Assembly (NCBI GenBank): GCA_051453625.1
Contig: JBOZIK010000001.1
Span: 171,949,735-172,013,734 of the forward strand
Direction of reading: 5' to 3'
Length of the DNA stretch: 64,000 nucleotides
Origin: Welwitschia mirabilis
Taxonomy: Eukaryota; Gnetophyta; Gnetopsida; Welwitschiales
In this document: one piece after another, positions 59,880 to 64,000 of the stretch
Position numbering within the stretch: the first letter of the stretch is position 1
Layout: each line of letters opens with the position of its first letter
Position numbers and translations under genes: made by a program
The notes under the pieces: generated by a model
What the model saw: only the letters and a program-made list of their open reading frames with translations
Database searches by the model: none
Told to the model about the DNA's origin: nothing

Positions 59880-60379
59880 GTTCAGATCATTGCTTAGAAA
59901 AATGTATTTTAGTGTACTATCTAAAGGTTTTAGATTTAGATTTAAGTTTAAAATAAAAAATTAAAACTCAAAATAGAAAATCTTAGTTCTTTTAAAATCT
60001 CAGACTTTTACATAATAGACTCAGACTCTCTACTTTCCAATTAAATAATTAGTTTCTAGATGGTTAAAATTAAGTTAATACTTAAAAACACACAAGTTAT
60101 TTAATTCCAAATATTTAAAAACACACAAGTTCTTTACTTTCAATTGATCATCAAATAAAGTTGGTTTGTGAAGCATGAACCATATTTCCTTAATTGGATG
60201 GTGCTATAAAAATAAGGTTGGTTTTATTTCTTCCTCCACACTAAAATCATTTCCTAAATATTTTTTAGCCACATCAAAAACTCTTATTAAAAACTTTTTA
60301 TTTTTAAAATAATAATCCATTAAACTAGTTCTTGTATCTATAATATAGTGGGCTATTACATAGAAATCTCTACTTAGAA
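59880..60379 (-). other. Linker between protease and RT, element C
   Basis: Low-conservation region with a 32-bp tandem duplication (about 60080-60143; both copies contain ttaaaaacacacaagtt). Confidence 0.5.
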
Positions 60380-60720
60380 GTAAAGAGTAATCACATTTAT
60401 GCTCAACTTCTATAACAAAAACATCAATAGGGTAGAAAGTTTCTTATATTTAAATGACTAAATCCTTAATCACACTTAATGGTTTCTTCATAGAAGTATC
60501 AGTTAATTCTAAAACAATTCATGTAGGCTCTACTCTATGTTTTAATCCAAGTCTCTGATAAATGTGTTAGGGTATAATGTTGACACTAGATCCAACATCA
60601 ATTAAGGCTTTATTAATCCTTTAGTTTCCTTTTAAAGTGATACTCATAGTTGCTACCCATAGATCCTTAAACTTTAGACATTTTTATCAAACTAAGTTGT
60701 TAATGGATTTAGCTACGAAG
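60380..60720 (-). pseudogene. Aspartic protease remnant with Asp kept, element C
   Basis: Minus-strand ATMSITLKGN followed by ALIDVGSSVNIIP is the retropepsin core. The catalytic Asp codon (60597-60599) is intact, unlike A (Tyr) and B (Asn). Stops lie on both sides. Confidence 0.75.
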
Positions 60721-60949
60721 ACTTTGCTAGGAATGATTCATTTTTGCTTCCTCCTACTTAGGTCTTTTCACAACTTAGAATACTTTGGGTTATCTTGCAA
60801 AAGTTTCCAAAATGATAAATTAGTGCTCACATTTTACATAAGGGCTTTTAGATGTTCATCAAAAATAGGATTTGTGTCTAATCTATCTAACCAAGGAGTA
60901 GCAAGTTTCTTATGAGAAGAATTTTTTTTTTGTTACTTAATGGAGAAGG

Positions 60950-62620
60950 AAAATAATGATTTTCTAAGATTTTTATGTCCTCTTCTTTATTATTTTTGTT
61001 ATTTTGTGATGTTAAAGCCTCATGGGTTGGAGGAGTTGTGTCATTTTCACTTCTTATCACCACTTTACAATCTTTTTTAACTTCTTTTAGGTTTAGTATA
61101 GGTTGAGTAGTAAGAGACCCTTGTGGTCTTTAGTTAGTAAGCATGGTTTATTGTAAAATACTCATAAGATTTTCAATGTTTGAGTTTGTATTTTCTTGTG
61201 TTTTTCTCCACTCTTAAATGGAATTACTAAGAGGATCACTTTGGTTTTGGGAGTTAAATAAGCTTGCTTGATTTTTTGAGTTATTAGATTGGAGGTTTAC
61301 ATTCTCAAATCTATTCTTAAATGCTTGGAAGTTAGGATGATTTGCTTGAAAATTTTTAAAATTGGATTGTTCACTCATCGTAGGTTGCAAGTTGTTGTGA
61401 TTTTGGACTTATCTTTAGTCTTGGTTTTGATTGTACTTTGAAGATATTTGGTTAAAAGAACATACTTCCTCATAGATTATTTCTTTGTAAATTAGAAGTA
61501 AAGGACATTCTTTTGTAATATGATAACTATCCTCATACAAATTACAAGTAGGAGCTACAACTACACTCTTTTAGGTTGCCACCTTTGCATCTAAAATAAT
61601 TTGAGTGTACTTTTTCAAAGTTGAAGTAAAATCCTTTATGACATTTATTGGTCCATTTTCAGTTCTTATTTCTTCTTTTTATTGTTTAACCTCCTTAAGA
61701 TATTTAATGATTTGGCCTACAGTTTAATTTTCTTTAGATGAGGGTTTAGGCCAAGTTTGACTGACTTCTACCAACTCTTACAACACTTTTTAAGAATTTT
61801 CTAAAGTTAAGTTCAACAAATTACCTCCACATGAAAAATCAACTACCTTATTTAACTGTTTAATCCATTATAAAAGTAGTCTATCAATTCTTCCTGTGAA
61901 AAGACATCTACAGTGTTCAAATGTAAAGCAACCAAAAAAATCTCTCATGGGTAGAGGCATAATCTTCATTAGGCATTTGTTGGAAGTTGTTACTTCTTTC
62001 TTATGTTTTCTAATGATGGTTTCACTCATAAATATTTTTATGACGGCTTCGTAAATTTGACTTCATAATTTTAAACATTTGTGAGGGATCAATCTTAATC
62101 ATAGTTTAGCCTTACCTTTTAAAGTGATAGGAAAGATGACCATGTAGGTTATATTACTTATTAATTTTTTACCATTTTTAAAAGTAAGGACTAATTGTTC
62201 TATATCAATAATGTATTACAAGGAATCTTTATAGAGTTCTCCACTAAAGATAGGACATGCACTTAAGTTTTTAAGCTCAACATCATCACTGAGAGGTAAA
62301 TCAAAGGGGGTTTGGATTTCATGTTTCTTATTAGGAATCAAATCTCTAAGGGTAACATTAGCATTAGTTCAAATAGATGTGGTTGTAGGAATTCTAATAA
62401 TAAGAGGTGGATTTGACAAAACAGGTTGCTCTTGTTTTTTGTGATGAGGTAGACATGGTTGAAAATAAAAAACTATAATTAATAAAATTTTATGAAAAAT
62501 TTCTTTAATAAAATTAAACTCTAAAGAAATAAAAGTAGCAATTGTTGAAATTTCTAAATTCTGTGTACCTTTTTTATGCTTACCTAAGTTAGCTTCGAGG
62601 TTAATCAAATCTTCTCAAAT
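60950..62620 (-). pseudogene. gag remnant, element C
   Basis: A 79-codon frame (62369-62608) is the N-terminal part, ending PPLIIRIPTTTSI. The capsid core lies near 61900-62330 with LSDDVELKNLSACPIFSGEL, then KAKL-x-LRLIPHKCLKL and YEAVIKIFMSETIIRKHKKE, the Athila gag pattern. The zinc knuckle at 61505-61546 is C-x2-Y-x4-H-x4-C, with the second Cys changed to Tyr. A Gln/Asn-rich stretch lies between knuckle and protease. Confidence 0.8.
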
Positions 62621-63134
62621 ATTTTCCTTAATAAACACCTGCTCTCTCTGAGATTTTTCTTTCTTACTAAATATTATCATACCTACTCAGTTTCAGATGC
62701 ATAGAGTATTATCCTTATATTCATCTAGAATAATCTAAACAATAAAAACATAGAAAACATAAAACATAGAAAAATTAAAAAATAAAAATGAAAAAATTAC
62801 AGACATGGAAGACTATGATAATAGACTGTCATCCACCTAAGTCATCTAGATGACAAAAGGGTTGATAGGAAAAACTTTAAAAATTTTGATAGAAATAGAA
62901 AGTTGAAAACTCATGGCATAGTGGATATTGTCATTGCATGTCATCTAGATGATAAAGTAAACAATCAACTTTTTATTACAAAATAGAAAAAACTTTTAAT
63001 TTGAAAAAACTGATATTGCAGAAAGAAAAATCTATGCTATTGTAGATAAAAGTACAAGGATCCTGTAGGCAAGCACTAAATTAGAATCTAAATATTCACT
63101 AAAGCAATGAAAAGTCTTGAATTTTAAGTAGTCC
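62621..63134 (-). other. Leader of element C
   Basis: Non-coding leader with two palindrome-family copies: gtcatctagatgac (62841-62854) and tcatctagatga (62941-62952). Confidence 0.6.
62828..62868. repeat. Palindromic motif in the leader of C
   Basis: gtcatcc (62828-62834), then gtcatctagatgac (62841-62854, a perfect 14-bp palindrome), then a worn ttgatag half. Confidence 0.7.
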
Positions 63135-63152
63135 TCCCTGACAATGGCACCA
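63135..63152 (-). other. tRNA-Asp primer binding site, element C
   Basis: tccctgacaatggcacca against tccccggcaacggcgcca: four differences, all C-to-T or G-to-A. The best kept of the four primer sites. Confidence 0.9.
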
Positions 63153-63158
63153 AGATGT

Positions 63159-64000
63159 TGTAGTGTGTATTTATGCAATATTATGTCCTTAGTTAAATCC
63201 TATCAATCACAAATATATGCATAAGGACAACACACTAATATAAATGAGAGATAACTCAAATGTTGTAATCTATTAAAGGCCTAGGATAGATCAAGAGAGT
63301 TGATTTCCATAAGTAAATACTTTGTATTCTAACCACAAACATAAATTGCAATGCATGAAAAATATAATTCAACACACTTGTACAAAGCTAATGTAGAAGT
63401 TGAAAATAATAATGCACCTACACTAATAATGCACAACCTTGATAAAGGTTGTTCTCATAACCTATATTACTCAAGAAATTATCACTGGATTAAAAGCAAT
63501 ATAAGCTATAAGAGTTAAAAACAAACATGTATAGAAAAAAAAAAGAAGTATTTCTTATTAAATCTTAATCAACATTCATCTTACAAAGCAGCCACACCTT
63601 AATGGAGGAAGCTCTATCCAACAATAAGAAAGAAGTCTCTCTACAACTACAAGGATAGATATTTGACCCTTTGATATCCTGTCACAAGAATTTTTAGTGC
63701 AAAAAAAAGATAAGCAGAAGTTGAGAGTAGGATTAATATTTATTAATACAAAATACATAACAAAATAGATAAATGAATGCAAGTAAAACATTAATGACTG
63801 CATCAAAAGAAATAGATAGATAAGTGGTAGAAGTTAGGTAAATGTTTAGTAAGATGCTATAATAATATCATCCAATTGGTTATCCAGACAATATAGGAGA
63901 TGATGCCATCTCATAAGTGATTCATATCACTACCAGATTTGATCATAATCAGCATCCTTATTAACATCAATTGTTCTATCATCTGTACTATTGTCTGGAT
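63159..64000 (-). repeat. 5' LTR of element C, cut by the window end
   Basis: Pairs with 52011-53098: tgtagtgtgtatttatgc, then gatgagagataac, then an aaaggcctagg phrase in both. The last bases (gtactattgtctggat) match the palindrome-bearing part of the left LTR near 52840. About 240 bp should lie beyond the window. Confidence 0.85.

Larger units (their letters stand above)
52011..64000 (-). mobile_element. Element C: Athila-like Ty3/gypsy, runs off the window
   Basis: Minus-strand element with left LTR (52011-53098), REFY-type ORF, post-pol block, integrase, RNase H, RT, protease, gag, leader, tRNA-Asp primer site and the first 842 bp of the right LTR. It is the best preserved of the set: the protease keeps its Asp and RT keeps both active-site aspartates. 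Its LTR is a different family or subfamily from B and D, with resemblance in the R-U5 part. Confidence 0.9.

Overview
The window is repeat-rich plant nuclear DNA, AT-rich and CpG-poor. I see no intact host gene, rRNA, CRISPR array or organellar insert. I infer a plant from the combination of Athila-like Ty3/gypsy elements with tRNA-Asp primer sites, a Ty1/copia element and the 3' end of an L1-type LINE whose zinc-finger region follows the plant pattern. The species cannot be told. Nearly every open frame is a fragment of a decayed polyprotein or a frame kept open by base composition. Three runs of N mark assembly gaps: 1576-1675, 18578-18677 and 53985-53994.

Layout. 1-4216 holds two diverged copies of a roughly 1.1 kb repeat around a gap, then unrecognised sequence. 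4320-16498 is Athila-like element A on the minus strand: a downstream REFY-type ORF, IN, RNase H, RT, protease, gag, primer site and 5' LTR; its 3' LTR was not found. 16499-28950 carries three copies (U1-U3) of an unrecognised unit of about 5.1 kb, with a copia-like LTR scrap between U1 and U2. 28951-36292 is a plus-strand Ty1/copia element (E), possibly with a long LTR. Element B (36293-47621, minus) sits in E with both LTRs and a 5-bp target duplication differing by one transition. The remainder of E (47622-48117) ends at a polypurine tract. Element D (48118-52010, plus) starts there. Element C (52011 to beyond the window end, minus) is inserted in D just after D's integrase end.

The order of events can be read. 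E inserted first; B inserted into E's RNase H end; D landed near E's 3' LTR junction; C landed in D. A 5'-truncated LINE with its own short target duplication later split B's RNase H-integrase junction.

The elements decay mainly by C-to-T and G-to-A change. At the four tRNA-Asp primer sites, 23 of 25 differences from the tRNA-complementary sequence are such transitions, and all twelve CpG positions are gone. The less ordinary signals are short palindromic motif families spread through LTRs and leaders, a non-coding block kept downstream of pol in three elements, REFY-type ORFs in the env position, a gag-pol-less derivative (D) with an acidic ORF, the 5.1 kb tandem units, and an exact 77-bp duplication against an assembly gap. 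No new functional system could be demonstrated.
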